Shown here one piece after another: positions 28,875 through 37,638 of a stretch of 64,000 bases of DNA. A program made the translations under genes and the position numbers. Positions within the stretch are counted from its first letter, which is position 1, and each line of letters begins with the position of its first letter. Origin of the DNA: Pantoea sp. WMus005 (GTDB lineage: Bacteria > Pseudomonadota > Gammaproteobacteria > Enterobacterales > Enterobacteriaceae); NCBI RefSeq assembly GCF_013415305.1, contig NZ_JACBXU010000002.1, positions 124,001 to 188,000 of the forward strand, read 5' to 3'. The notes under the pieces are model-generated. The model saw only the letters and a program-made list of their open reading frames with translations, had not been told where the DNA came from and searched no databases.

Positions 28875-31800
28875 TCAGGAGAGTTTACCCACCGCAGCGG
28901 CGATTTCCGGCAATGCCGCACGTGCAAACAGCTCTTCAAAGTCAGGCAGATGGCCCAGCACTTCCCGGTTACAGGCATCCTGATACATGATCCAGCCGTA
29001 GGTTGCCAGGCTGTCCATGGAGCGGATGTTACGTTGCGTCAGCGCCGCTTTGTAATCTGACATGCGTTTGGTACCGATCAGACTCGCCAGTTCATCATCG
29101 CTGTAACTCTCGATGGCGGAACGGGCATGACGCTGTAGCTTACTGACCAGCGAAAAGTCTTCAGTCATCAGCAGATTACGCACCGCTTTTTCCACCGCAG
29201 CATCTTCAACCGGCGTGCCTTTCGGCAATTTTGCCAGTGCCAGTTGCTGGGCAAAGCTCAGCACGGTGTAGTTGTTCAGCAGGACAAACATCTCCTGCGT
29301 ATCGGTCGCGCCATAGGCCGGTACGGCACCGTTGGCGATGGTTTTACCCTGACGCCACGCAGCTTTAAACTTGGCAACCTGATGGCCTGCCAGCGCCGTT
29401 GACAGCTCTTCGAGCAGATCTTTGCGGCTCTTGGCTTTCAGAATTTCGCCGCCATCCTGATAGAGCAGCAGCGAACGCGGCATCACGTAAACAAAGTGGT
29501 GACACTCTGTTTCCCAGTTCTCCAGCAGCCAGGCGGCCCGTGGCGATTTCGTTGCCTCCAGATGCCAGTTCAGCATGGTCAGCACAGCCTGCTTATGCAC
29601 CTGCGCCATTTCATCCTGATCGGCGATGGAGCCGAACCGCACGGAATCACCGGCAGCGTGGCTGGCCAGCGATCCATACGGGTCGTACTGGTAGGCAAAG
29701 CCGCCGCTCATGCCGTTGCCAAATCCTTTACCAAAGGTGCCCAGGTTAAGGATGGCGCCATTAGTCATATATTCACAGCAGAAGTCACCGACGCCTTCGA
29801 CAACGGCGGTTGCACCTGAGTTACGCACCGCAAAACGATCACCGGCCTGCCCCTGTACGAACAGACGTCCGCCGGTCGCGCCGAACAGCGCAAAGTTACC
29901 AATCAGCACGTTGCCATCGGCATCCTGCGCGCCGCCGCCAGGCGACATCACGATCACTTCACCGCCACACTGTCCTTTGCCAACACCGTCGTTACAGGTG
30001 CCGTAATGAGTCAGCTGCATGCCATCGTTACAGAATGCGCCAAATGACTGACCAGCAGAGCCGGTAGTGGAAATTTTTACGCTCTCAGGGGCCAGATAAC
30101 TGCGACCACGATCGTCGGTCATTACTGCTGGCATCGCCTGCAACTGCTCCGCGCTCAGCTCGTGGTTCAGCATCCGCTCAATATCGATTGCGAGCTGACC
30201 GCCAACGCTTTTGTTTCGGTTGTTCAGGACAATGCTATTGCCCAGGGCGACGTCAGGATTTCCCTGCTCCACCAGCGACAGCTTCAGCTGCTCAATCCAG
30301 CCATCATCCAGTTCAAAATCTTTTTCCAGATAAACAGGCTTGTCGATTTTCAACTCAGGCACCACGGTGAGCATGGCGCGTAAGTCGAGTTTGCCCACTT
30401 CCAGCGGGTGATCCATCAGGTGCAGCAGGTCAGAGCGACCGCGCGCTTCACGCAGGGAACGCAGGCCCATACGTGCCAGAATCTCACGCACTTCATGCGC
30501 CACGTTGAGGAAGTACTGCGCCAGCTGACGTGGATCGCCATCAAAGGCTTCGGCGTTGGTGGTTAAGCCAGCCGGGCACTTCACGTTACAGTTCTTCGCC
30601 ATCACGCATTTCAGCATCATCAGCGCGGTAGTGCCGAACTCGAAGCTGTCGCCGCCCAACAGGGCAGATTTCACCACGTCGCTACCGGTCTGCTGAGCGC
30701 CAGAGCAGCGCAGCAGGACTTTCTCGCGCAGGCCGTTGGCGCACAGTGCCTGATGGACTTCAGCGATGCCAATCTCGGCCACACGTCCGGTATATTTCAG
30801 GCTGGTGACCGACGCAGCGCCTGTACCGCCGGTGTTACCCGCCACGTTAATCACATCTGCACCGGCTTTAGCCACACCAACCGCGATGGTACCGATGCCT
30901 TCAGACGAGACCAGTTTGACGATCACGCGCACCCGCGCTGCTTTACAGTCGTGGATTAACTGCGCCAGATCTTCGATGGAGTAGGTGTCATGGTGCGGCG
31001 GCGGAGAGACCAGCTCAACGCCAGGCGTACCGCCACGTGCAGCCGCAATCTCGACAGTGACTTTGGCTGCCGGCAACTGTCCGCCTTCGCCAGGCTTCGC
31101 ACCCTGACCAATTTTAATCTCCAGCTCTTCCAGCATCGGGTCTGCCAGATAAGCAGCCCAGACGCCGAAACGACCGGAAGCCAGCTGTTTGATACGGGAG
31201 GCACGGATGGTGCCATGACGGGAGTAATGTTCGCCGCCCTCACCGCAGTTACTCATGCCGCCGACCATATTTGTGCCGTGTGCGACCGCTTCATGAGCAG
31301 GCGCGACCAGCGCACCGTGGCTCATCGCCCCGGAAGCAAAAGTACGGGTAATTTCACAGGCTGGTTGCACTTCGCTCAGCGGCAGTGAGGGGAGGGTGGT
31401 GAAGATACGTGACAGATAATCTGCCGCTTTACCATATGCGGTCACTTTAAGACCGCCCGTGACCACTTCGCTGCTCTCAATATCGTCGCCAAAGCGGAAT
31501 TTCAGGGCGCGGGACAGGTTCTGCAGGCGCTCACTCTCAGGCTTCAGACCTTCAATCGCATCTGTCAGACGCAGCATAAAGTGATTCAGGCTGCCATCCA
31601 CCGCCTCACACTCCATGCCACGAATAGCAAACCCGTTATTGGTCAGCGAGTAGCGTCCCAACTTGCGGCGGAACTCCGCTTCGCTGTCGATGTGGGTCAG
31701 GTCAGCCGGGAAGGTCAGGATGTCGCGCAGGGCAGCCGGACGACGTTTACGCTCTTCGTACATCAGGCTTGAGAACTGACGATAATCGGCAGTAATCGCA

Positions 31801-34406
31801 AAATTGTTGATCACGTCATCCGGGATGCGCTCGAAGCTGCTGTCTTTAAAGGTCTCTGGCTTGATGCCGAAGGCATTATCCAGTTTTGCCAGCGTCATCA
31901 GGCGGATGAAGTTGTCCTCTTCACGCGCCTTATCGGCAAAGCGAATCGGCTCTTCGGTCATGTCGATGAACGTACGCACAGCGATGGTACCGTACGAGTG
32001 ACCCGCGCCTTCTGCACGCTCTTTAAACAGGCCCAGCAATGGCACTTCAGATTCGCCCTGAATCTTCAGTGCGCTCTGGTGCCAGTCAACAGCCATCTGT
32101 GCGATAGCGGCGAAGCCTGCACCGCCAACCGGCGTTCTGATATTCGGGAAATACTTTTTCAGCACCGGGTCATCGGTGTTGAGGAAATTCGGCTCAAAGA
32201 ATTCACCGCTGCTGTAGCTCTCAACGGTGCAGAGGCCCACTTTACCCATGGTTTTCATCAGGGCTTTTTCAGCCGCTTTGGCATAGCGTTTAAAAGCTTT
32301 GTTGCCTTCTTCACCTTCACCAAATTTCTCTTCTGCGCGCATCTGTACGCCCAGAGGATAGATAGCGGAAGCACCAAAGCCGAGTGTGGCGGCAATGTGG
32401 TGTGATGAGATGCTCTGGCCGCTTTCTACAACCAGAGAAACATCAAGACGCAGGCCTTCCTGTATCAGGCGTTGGTTGATGGCGGAAACCACCAGCAGCA
32501 TCGGGATCGCAGCGTGCTTAGAAGAGATGTGGCGATCGGTAAGTACGGCAATGCCACCCTGCGTACGGGCAAAATCCACCACCTGCTGCGCCAGGTCATC
32601 AATCGCTTTTTCCAGCGCTGTTGCGTTCGCGGTGGTGCTCAGCAGATCTTTGCCAATCACCGGCTCATAGAGCATCTCAAAGCGCGCATAAGGGGCGATG
32701 GTCTGCTCGCGTAAACGCAGCATATCAAGGTGGCTGAGAATCGGTGTCGGCACCACAATCTGACGGCCTTTACTGCGGCCCAGATGCGGTTTCGCACCCA
32801 GCGCGACACGCAGCGTCATGCCATCCACTTCACGGATAGAATCCAGCGGCGGGTTGGTGACCTGAGCAAAGCGCTGAGAGAAATAGTGCGCCATGCCGCC
32901 TTCATGGTCGGACAAGCCGTTGATGGCGTTACCGTAACCCATCGCAGAGATCTTCTCTGCACCGGTGTTCAGCATCGGGTCCATCATGAACTTGAAGCTT
33001 TCCTGGTTGTAGTAGTAAGCAACAAAGCGCTGATAGGTTTTCAGATCACCGCGATAGCGCAGCGGTGAACCCTGTTGTTCTGCCGGAATCTCCGGCAGAT
33101 CGTTAAGACCAACGCGGGCTTCACGCAGCAACGCCGGGTAATCTTTCTCTGCTGCCAGTTTTTCCAGCGCCTGCAGCGTGGTGTAGCTGCGCTTTTCACG
33201 ATGATCGAAATAGAGCATGCCACCCGCTTCGATACGGCCACGACGCAGCACGCTTTCAGGTGGGAAAGCGATCTGGCCGGCTTCTGACATCGCACCGATG
33301 TACTCCGCCGTTTCGACTGAACGCAGTGGACGCAGGCCAAGACGGTCAAGACGGGCGCCAATCACTTCGCCGTTGCCGAAGATTAAGGCTGCCGGGCCGT
33401 CATTCTTCTCTTCATACAGTGAGAAATACTCCAGCATGTCGCGCACTTCTGTCGGCAGCGAACTGTCGTTTTCCCAGGCCGGCGGCATCATCGAGACAAC
33501 CGCGGTGATCAGATCGAGGTTATCTTCCATCAGACGGCTATGGATGCTCTGATCCAGACGCGAGCTGTCGGACTGGCCTTTCGGCCGCACGATTTTCTTC
33601 CCACGAGCCAGGGCCAGCGCGGACTCTGCGATGCGGTTTTTACGGTCAGTATTCAGCTCACCGTTATGCGCCATCAGGCGGAACGGTTGCGCCATGGTGG
33701 TATGCGGATCGGTATTGGTGGAGAAGCGGGTATGGAAGAACAGCCCGCGCACCTGATGATCCGGATCGGTCAGATCTTTGAAGTAAGGGATTACTTCATT
33801 GGAGTTCAGACGGGCTTTAAACACCTGCGTGCGCGATGACAGCGACAGAGGATAGAGACCGCCAAATTCGCTTTCGGTAAAGGCAAGGGCTTCAATGGTT
33901 AACAGGGCGCGGTAGATGCGTTGTTCGAAGTCGTTCTGGTCGGCCACGTCCTGTGGTGCAGTGAAAATCCACTGCAGAATCGGTAACTGGAATTGTATGG
34001 CTGCCGGGCGCGTCACGCTGCTATCGAGCGGCATGTCACGTTTCATGATCACCGGCAGACCAAAGCTGCTGAGAGTCTCATCTACCAGACGTTCGGCGTT
34101 AGCACGCAGTTCGGCATCTTTCGGCACAAAGAAGTTGCCGACGCCAAAACGGCCCGCTTCCAGCGGCTGGCCGGTAATTTTTCGGAAGAAGTGCAGTGAA
34201 AGATCAACATTGACTCCTGCGCCATCCCCGACGCCTTCCGCTGACATACCGCCGCGATGAGGCACCGTACACAGGGCGCTGTGCGCCATCTGCAGAATCT
34301 CGTGGGTCTGCTCGCCGTCCTTGCGCGTAATGAAACCTACACCACAGCTGTCACTGCCTGCTGTCGGATCATACAAGCCATAGGATTGAGGTTTTTTAGT
34401 GGACAT
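28875..34406 (-). CDS. Expanded GltB-like glutamate synthase (1843 aa)
   Basis: Homologous to the large subunit of glutamate synthase, which makes glutamate from glutamine and 2-oxoglutarate. Domains in order: class II glutaminase with putative nucleophile C21 (SDSCGVGFI) after a 20-residue propeptide, plus FSTNT and MAHNGELN (~228-253). The central domain follows (~450-800). The FMN synthase domain (~1010-1300) has GQGAKPGEGGQLP, SPPPHHDTYSIEDL and cluster cysteines C1267, C1273 and C1277. The beta-helix (~1440-1590) is last of the known parts. E. coli GltB has 1486 residues. The excess is mainly an insert at about 903-1008 and a C-terminal extension after about 1675. The last two cluster cysteines are spaced x3, not x4. 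AAGGAGA precedes the ATG. No gltD is nearby; a diflavin reductase follows. Confidence 0.88.
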   Translation of the reverse strand: MSTKKPQSYGLYDPTAGSDSCGVGFITRKDGEQTHEILQMAHSALCTVPHRGGMSAEGVGDGAGVNVDLSLHFFRKITGQPLEAGRFGVGNFFVPKDAELRANAERLVDETLSSFGLPVIMKRDMPLDSSVTRPAAIQFQLPILQWIFTAPQDVADQNDFEQRIYRALLTIEALAFTESEFGGLYPLSLSSRTQVFKARLNSNEVIPYFKDLTDPDHQVRGLFFHTRFSTNTDPHTTMAQPFRLMAHNGELNTDRKNRIAESALALARGKKIVRPKGQSDSSRLDQSIHSRLMEDNLDLITAVVSMMPPAWENDSSLPTEVRDMLEYFSLYEEKNDGPAALIFGNGEVIGARLDRLGLRPLRSVETAEYIGAMSEAGQIAFPPESVLRRGRIEAGGMLYFDHREKRSYTTLQALEKLAAEKDYPALLREARVGLNDLPEIPAEQQGSPLRYRGDLKTYQRFVAYYYNQESFKFMMDPMLNTGAEKISAMGYGNAINGLSDHEGGMAHYFSQRFAQVTNPPLDSIREVDGMTLRVALGAKPHLGRSKGRQIVVPTPILSHLDMLRLREQTIAPYARFEMLYEPVIGKDLLSTTANATALEKAIDDLAQQVVDFARTQGGIAVLTDRHISSKHAAIPMLLVVSAINQRLIQEGLRLDVSLVVESGQSISSHHIAATLGFGASAIYPLGVQMRAEEKFGEGEEGNKAFKRYAKAAEKALMKTMGKVGLCTVESYSSGEFFEPNFLNTDDPVLKKYFPNIRTPVGGAGFAAIAQMAVDWHQSALKIQGESEVPLLGLFKERAEGAGHSYGTIAVRTFIDMTEEPIRFADKAREEDNFIRLMTLAKLDNAFGIKPETFKDSSFERIPDDVINNFAITADYRQFSSLMYEERKRRPAALRDILTFPADLTHIDSEAEFRRKLGRYSLTNNGFAIRGMECEAVDGSLNHFMLRLTDAIEGLKPESERLQNLSRALKFRFGDDIESSEVVTGGLKVTAYGKAADYLSRIFTTLPSLPLSEVQPACEITRTFASGAMSHGALVAPAHEAVAHGTNMVGGMSNCGEGGEHYSRHGTIRASRIKQLASGRFGVWAAYLADPMLEELEIKIGQGAKPGEGGQLPAAKVTVEIAAARGGTPGVELVSPPPHHDTYSIEDLAQLIHDCKAARVRVIVKLVSSEGIGTIAVGVAKAGADVINVAGNTGGTGAASVTSLKYTGRVAEIGIAEVHQALCANGLREKVLLRCSGAQQTGSDVVKSALLGGDSFEFGTTALMMLKCVMAKNCNVKCPAGLTTNAEAFDGDPRQLAQYFLNVAHEVREILARMGLRSLREARGRSDLLHLMDHPLEVGKLDLRAMLTVVPELKIDKPVYLEKDFELDDGWIEQLKLSLVEQGNPDVALGNSIVLNNRNKSVGGQLAIDIERMLNHELSAEQLQAMPAVMTDDRGRSYLAPESVKISTTGSAGQSFGAFCNDGMQLTHYGTCNDGVGKGQCGGEVIVMSPGGGAQDADGNVLIGNFALFGATGGRLFVQGQAGDRFAVRNSGATAVVEGVGDFCCEYMTNGAILNLGTFGKGFGNGMSGGFAYQYDPYGSLASHAAGDSVRFGSIADQDEMAQVHKQAVLTMLNWHLEATKSPRAAWLLENWETECHHFVYVMPRSLLLYQDGGEILKAKSRKDLLEELSTALAGHQVAKFKAAWRQGKTIANGAVPAYGATDTQEMFVLLNNYTVLSFAQQLALAKLPKGTPVEDAAVEKAVRNLLMTEDFSLVSKLQRHARSAIESYSDDELASLIGTKRMSDYKAALTQRNIRSMDSLATYGWIMYQDACNREVLGHLPDFEELFARAALPEIAAAVGKLS

Positions 34407-34813
34407 TGAGGGTCTCCTTATACTGCTTTGACATTACCTGCACTGATTCAGGGTCTGGGCGCACTGGGGCGCTATCATTTTCATTGCCATGCTCTGTCGA
34501 GCGCGCGTCATAGCCCTGAGCATTTCTCTCCAGACATCGGTAAAACGTCCTTAATTGAGCTGCTCTCTGATTTCCGGTCTCTAAAAGGAGATGACTTAAA
34601 CCACGCGGGAGTCTTCTTGTTGCATAGATATGCCGAGACAATGGCCCGTCTGGAAAGCTTTCAGCGGATTTCCAACTTATCGGGAAAGCGTAATCAGGTC
34701 AAATAGGGTGGTCAGACAGGGTTATCAGCCGTTTTATCTGATTAACTTTATGAATTAAATGAATTTTTTGGTTTAAAATGTACCACTCTGGTGCCTGGCG
34801 ATCGGCCGATAAA

Positions 34814-34829
34814 TGTGAACTGACTCACT
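34814..34829. promoter_or_regulatory. Candidate CRP site
   Basis: TGTGA-ACTGAC-TCACT matches the CRP core at nine of ten positions and has the AA-rich flank AAATGTGA. It lies 408 nt before the GltB-like start and 476 nt before arcB. E. coli gltBDF is under CRP and Lrp control, so it could serve the leftward gene. Confidence 0.45.
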
Positions 34830-34877
34830 GTAGTGCAGGCATCAGATCTCTGCACCATGCTGGTGATGGGGTGTTAG

Positions 34878-34894
34878 ACAGCATTAAATGCTGT
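34878..34894. promoter_or_regulatory. Perfect 17-bp dyad (ACAGCATT-A-AATGCTGT)
   Basis: The two 8-nt arms are exact reverse complements around one A. There is no T tract, and the AT-rich centre suggests a protein-binding site more than a terminator. The binding regulator is not identified. Confidence 0.5.
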
Positions 34895-35224
34895 TCAGCA
34901 CCATTGATGCATAGCATGTATCTGTTTTTCTTATGTCCGGCTATTTGAATGAAACAGCGGTTGGTTATAAGAAAAATTAATCAGCATAGTCGTGCTTAAA
35001 ACATCACTTAAGATGAATGGGTATGCATATAAAGGGATGTGCATGTGCAACAGGACGTTGCCAGGATATTGAAAAAAGGCCGTACAGAGAAATCGGCGAT
35101 TTGCTGTCGGCCTTACAGATTATTCATTTGGCACAGTCAGTCAAGGGTTTTAACCGCTTTGTCCTTAACGTCGCCGATCGGTTCTGCGGATGCACCATAA
35201 CAGGGCATTTGATCCTGCATCTCC

Positions 35225-35254
35225 CTGCGACGTGCTGCGACGTGCTGCGACGTT
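35225..35254. repeat. Tandem 10-bp repeat before arcB
   Basis: CTGCGACGTG occurs three times in a row (35225-35234, 35235-35244, 35245-35254); the last copy ends in T. The period is close to one DNA turn. It ends 50 nt before the arcB start, so it lies in the promoter or leader. It could be a binding array or simply slippage-prone sequence. Confidence 0.75.
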
Positions 35255-35304
35255 AGCAGGGTAACTGCGCTATTATGAGGCTGTTTCTCTTCCAGGGAGT
35301 TGTT

Positions 35305-37638
35305 ATGAAACAAATTCGTCTGTTGGCGCAGTACTACGTTGATTTAATGGTCAAGCTTGGACTGGTGAGGTTCTCACTGTTACTGGCGTCTGCGCTGGTA
35401 GTCCTGGCAATGATCGTCCAGATGGCGGTTACGATGGTACTGCGGGGCCATGTCGAGAGCATTGACATGGTGCGTTCGGTCTTCTTTGGGCTACTGATTA
35501 CGCCCTGGGCGGTCTATTTTCTGTCGGTGGTGGTCGATCAGCTGGAAGAGTCCCGGCAACGGCTGGCACGGCTGGTGGATAAGCTGGAAGAGATGCGTAC
35601 CCGCGATCTGGAACTCAATCAGCAGATGAAAGAGACCATCACGCAGCTGAATCAGGAGATCAGCGATCGTAAAAAGGCGGAGCTGGCACGCGAACAGGTG
35701 ATGGACAAGCTGCGTGAAGAGGTAACCCGCCGCGAGCAGGCACAGATTGAGCTGGAGCAGCAATCCTCCTTCCTGCGCTCATTCCTTGATGCTTCGCCAG
35801 ACCTGGTTTTCTATCGCAACATCGACAAACAGTTTTCCGGCTGTAACCGGGCGATGGAACTGCTGACAGGCAAAAGCGAAAAGCAGCTTATTGGCCTGAC
35901 ACCGCGCGATATCTATGATGAAGAAGCGGCAACAAAGGTGCTGGAAACGGACGAGAAGGTATTCCGCCATAACGTCTCCCTGACCTATGAACAATGGCTG
36001 CAATATCCTGACGGGCGCAAAGCCTGTTTCGAGATCCGTAAAGTGCCTTATTACGACCGCGTCGGTAAGCGCAGCGGGCTGATGGGCTTTGGCCGCGATA
36101 TAACGGAACGTAAGCGCTATCAGGACGCGTTAGAGAACGCCAGCCGGGAGAAGACCACCTTCATCTCTACAATCAGCCACGAGCTTCGTACGCCGCTTAA
36201 TGGCATTGTCGGCCTGAGTCGTATTTTGCTGGATACCGATCTCAATCAGGAACAGCTGAAATACCTGAAAACCATCCACGTCTCCGCTATCACGCTGGGC
36301 AACATCTTTAATGATGTGATTGAGGTGGACAAAATCGAACGCCGTAAAGTGCAGCTGGATAATCAGCCGCTCGATTTCACCGGCTTCCTTGCCGATCTGG
36401 AAAACCTTTCCGGTCTGCTGGCCCAGCCAAAAGGGCTGAAGTTTGTGCTCGCGCCGCAACTGCCGCTCCCGCACCTGATTTCCACTGATGGGACACGCCT
36501 GCGCCAGATTCTGTGGAACCTGATTGGTAACGCCGTGAAGTTCACCCAGCAGGGCGAAATCGTGGTGCGCGTGACGTATGAGCAGGACGAAACGCTGCGC
36601 TTTGAGGTACAGGACTCTGGCATGGGTATCCGTCAGGACGAGCAGGATAAGATCTTTGCGATGTACTATCAGGTCAAAGACCAGCATGGCGGCAAACCGG
36701 CGACCGGGACCGGCATCGGGCTGGCGGTATCACGCCGTCTGGCGCAGGCAATGGGCGGAGATATCCGCGTACACAGCGCACCAGGACAGGGCTCATGCTT
36801 CACCGTGGAGATTAAAGCGCCGCGCATCGCTGAAGAAGTGGAAGATGAAGGGGTGGACGACAGCCTGCCACTCCCTGCGCTGCATGTGCTGCTGGTGGAA
36901 GATATTGAGCTTAACGTGATTGTGGCACGCTCGGTACTGGAGAAGCTGGGCTGCAGCGTCGAGGTTGCCATGACCGGCAGTGAGGCGCTGGCGATGTTTG
37001 ATCCGCTGGAGTTTGATCTGGTGCTGCTGGATATCCAGCTGCCTGATATGACCGGACTGGATGTCTCACGGGCGATTCGGCAGCAGTATCAGGGTGCCCA
37101 TCTGCCCCCACTGGTTGCGCTCACCGCGAATGTGCTTAAAGACAAAAAAGAGTATTTCGACGCGGGAATGGATGACGTGCTGAGTAAACCGCTGGCGGTA
37201 CCGGCACTGACCGCAATGATCAAAAAGTACTGGGATTATCAGGCAGAGCCGGAAGAAGAGAACTCAGATGTGAGCGATGATAAAACCCGGATGCTGCTGG
37301 ATGTCGCAATGCTGGAGCAGTACATCGAACTAGTAGGTCCGGGTCTGATTACCCAAAGCCTGACGATGTTCGAAAAGATGATGCCGGACTATCTTGCTGT
37401 GCTGGAATCGAATCTGATGGCGCGCGATCAAAAAGGCATTGCTGAAGAGGGGCACAAAATCAAAGGGGCGGCGGGTTCGGTCGGGCTGCAGCGTTTACAG
37501 ATGCTGGCGAAACAGATTCAGAGTCCGGAGTTACCGGCATGGTGGGACAATGTCGTTGAATGGATTGATGAGCTGAAGCATGAGTGGCGACATGATGTGC
37601 AGGTATTACGCGACTGGGTGTCAGAGCAGGATAAGTGA
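35305..37638 (+). CDS. arcB: Aerobic respiration control sensor kinase ArcB
   Basis: ArcB (777 residues) is a tripartite hybrid kinase that senses quinone redox state and phosphorylates ArcA. Two membrane helices (~23-46, ~58-77) enclose a very short periplasmic loop. A coiled-coil linker (~80-150) and a PAS domain (~155-270) hold the redox cysteines C180 and C241, both conserved. The phospho-acceptor is H292 (TISHELRTPLNG). The HATPase, a receiver domain (VLLDIQLPDMTG) and an HPt domain (EEGHKIKGAAGS) follow. The start at 35305 with CAGGGAG upstream is chosen over 35275 by homology. Confidence 0.97.
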   Translation: MKQIRLLAQYYVDLMVKLGLVRFSLLLASALVVLAMIVQMAVTMVLRGHVESIDMVRSVFFGLLITPWAVYFLSVVVDQLEESRQRLARLVDKLEEMRTRDLELNQQMKETITQLNQEISDRKKAELAREQVMDKLREEVTRREQAQIELEQQSSFLRSFLDASPDLVFYRNIDKQFSGCNRAMELLTGKSEKQLIGLTPRDIYDEEAATKVLETDEKVFRHNVSLTYEQWLQYPDGRKACFEIRKVPYYDRVGKRSGLMGFGRDITERKRYQDALENASREKTTFISTISHELRTPLNGIVGLSRILLDTDLNQEQLKYLKTIHVSAITLGNIFNDVIEVDKIERRKVQLDNQPLDFTGFLADLENLSGLLAQPKGLKFVLAPQLPLPHLISTDGTRLRQILWNLIGNAVKFTQQGEIVVRVTYEQDETLRFEVQDSGMGIRQDEQDKIFAMYYQVKDQHGGKPATGTGIGLAVSRRLAQAMGGDIRVHSAPGQGSCFTVEIKAPRIAEEVEDEGVDDSLPLPALHVLLVEDIELNVIVARSVLEKLGCSVEVAMTGSEALAMFDPLEFDLVLLDIQLPDMTGLDVSRAIRQQYQGAHLPPLVALTANVLKDKKEYFDAGMDDVLSKPLAVPALTAMIKKYWDYQAEPEEENSDVSDDKTRMLLDVAMLEQYIELVGPGLITQSLTMFEKMMPDYLAVLESNLMARDQKGIAEEGHKIKGAAGSVGLQRLQMLAKQIQSPELPAWWDNVVEWIDELKHEWRHDVQVLRDWVSEQDK

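Larger units (their letters stand above)
34407..35304. other. Long non-coding spacer between the GltB-like gene and arcB
   Basis: These 898 nt hold no convincing gene. Short frames at 34428-34706 (plus) and 34396-34641 (minus) lack good starts and resemble nothing known. The stretch 34730-35020 is AT-rich and carries a CRP-like site (34814-34829) and a perfect 17-bp dyad (34878-34894). A 10-bp tandem repeat lies directly before arcB (35225-35254). The divergent promoters must lie here. E. coli has yhcC near this point; it is absent. Confidence 0.6.

Noticed and set aside
34396-34706. Short frames on both strands just upstream of the GltB-like gene as leader peptides
   Set aside because: The minus-strand frame starts at a TTG without a Shine-Dalgarno and overlaps the synthase start by 11 nt in another frame; the plus-strand frame has no recognisable domain. 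Both look like chance.
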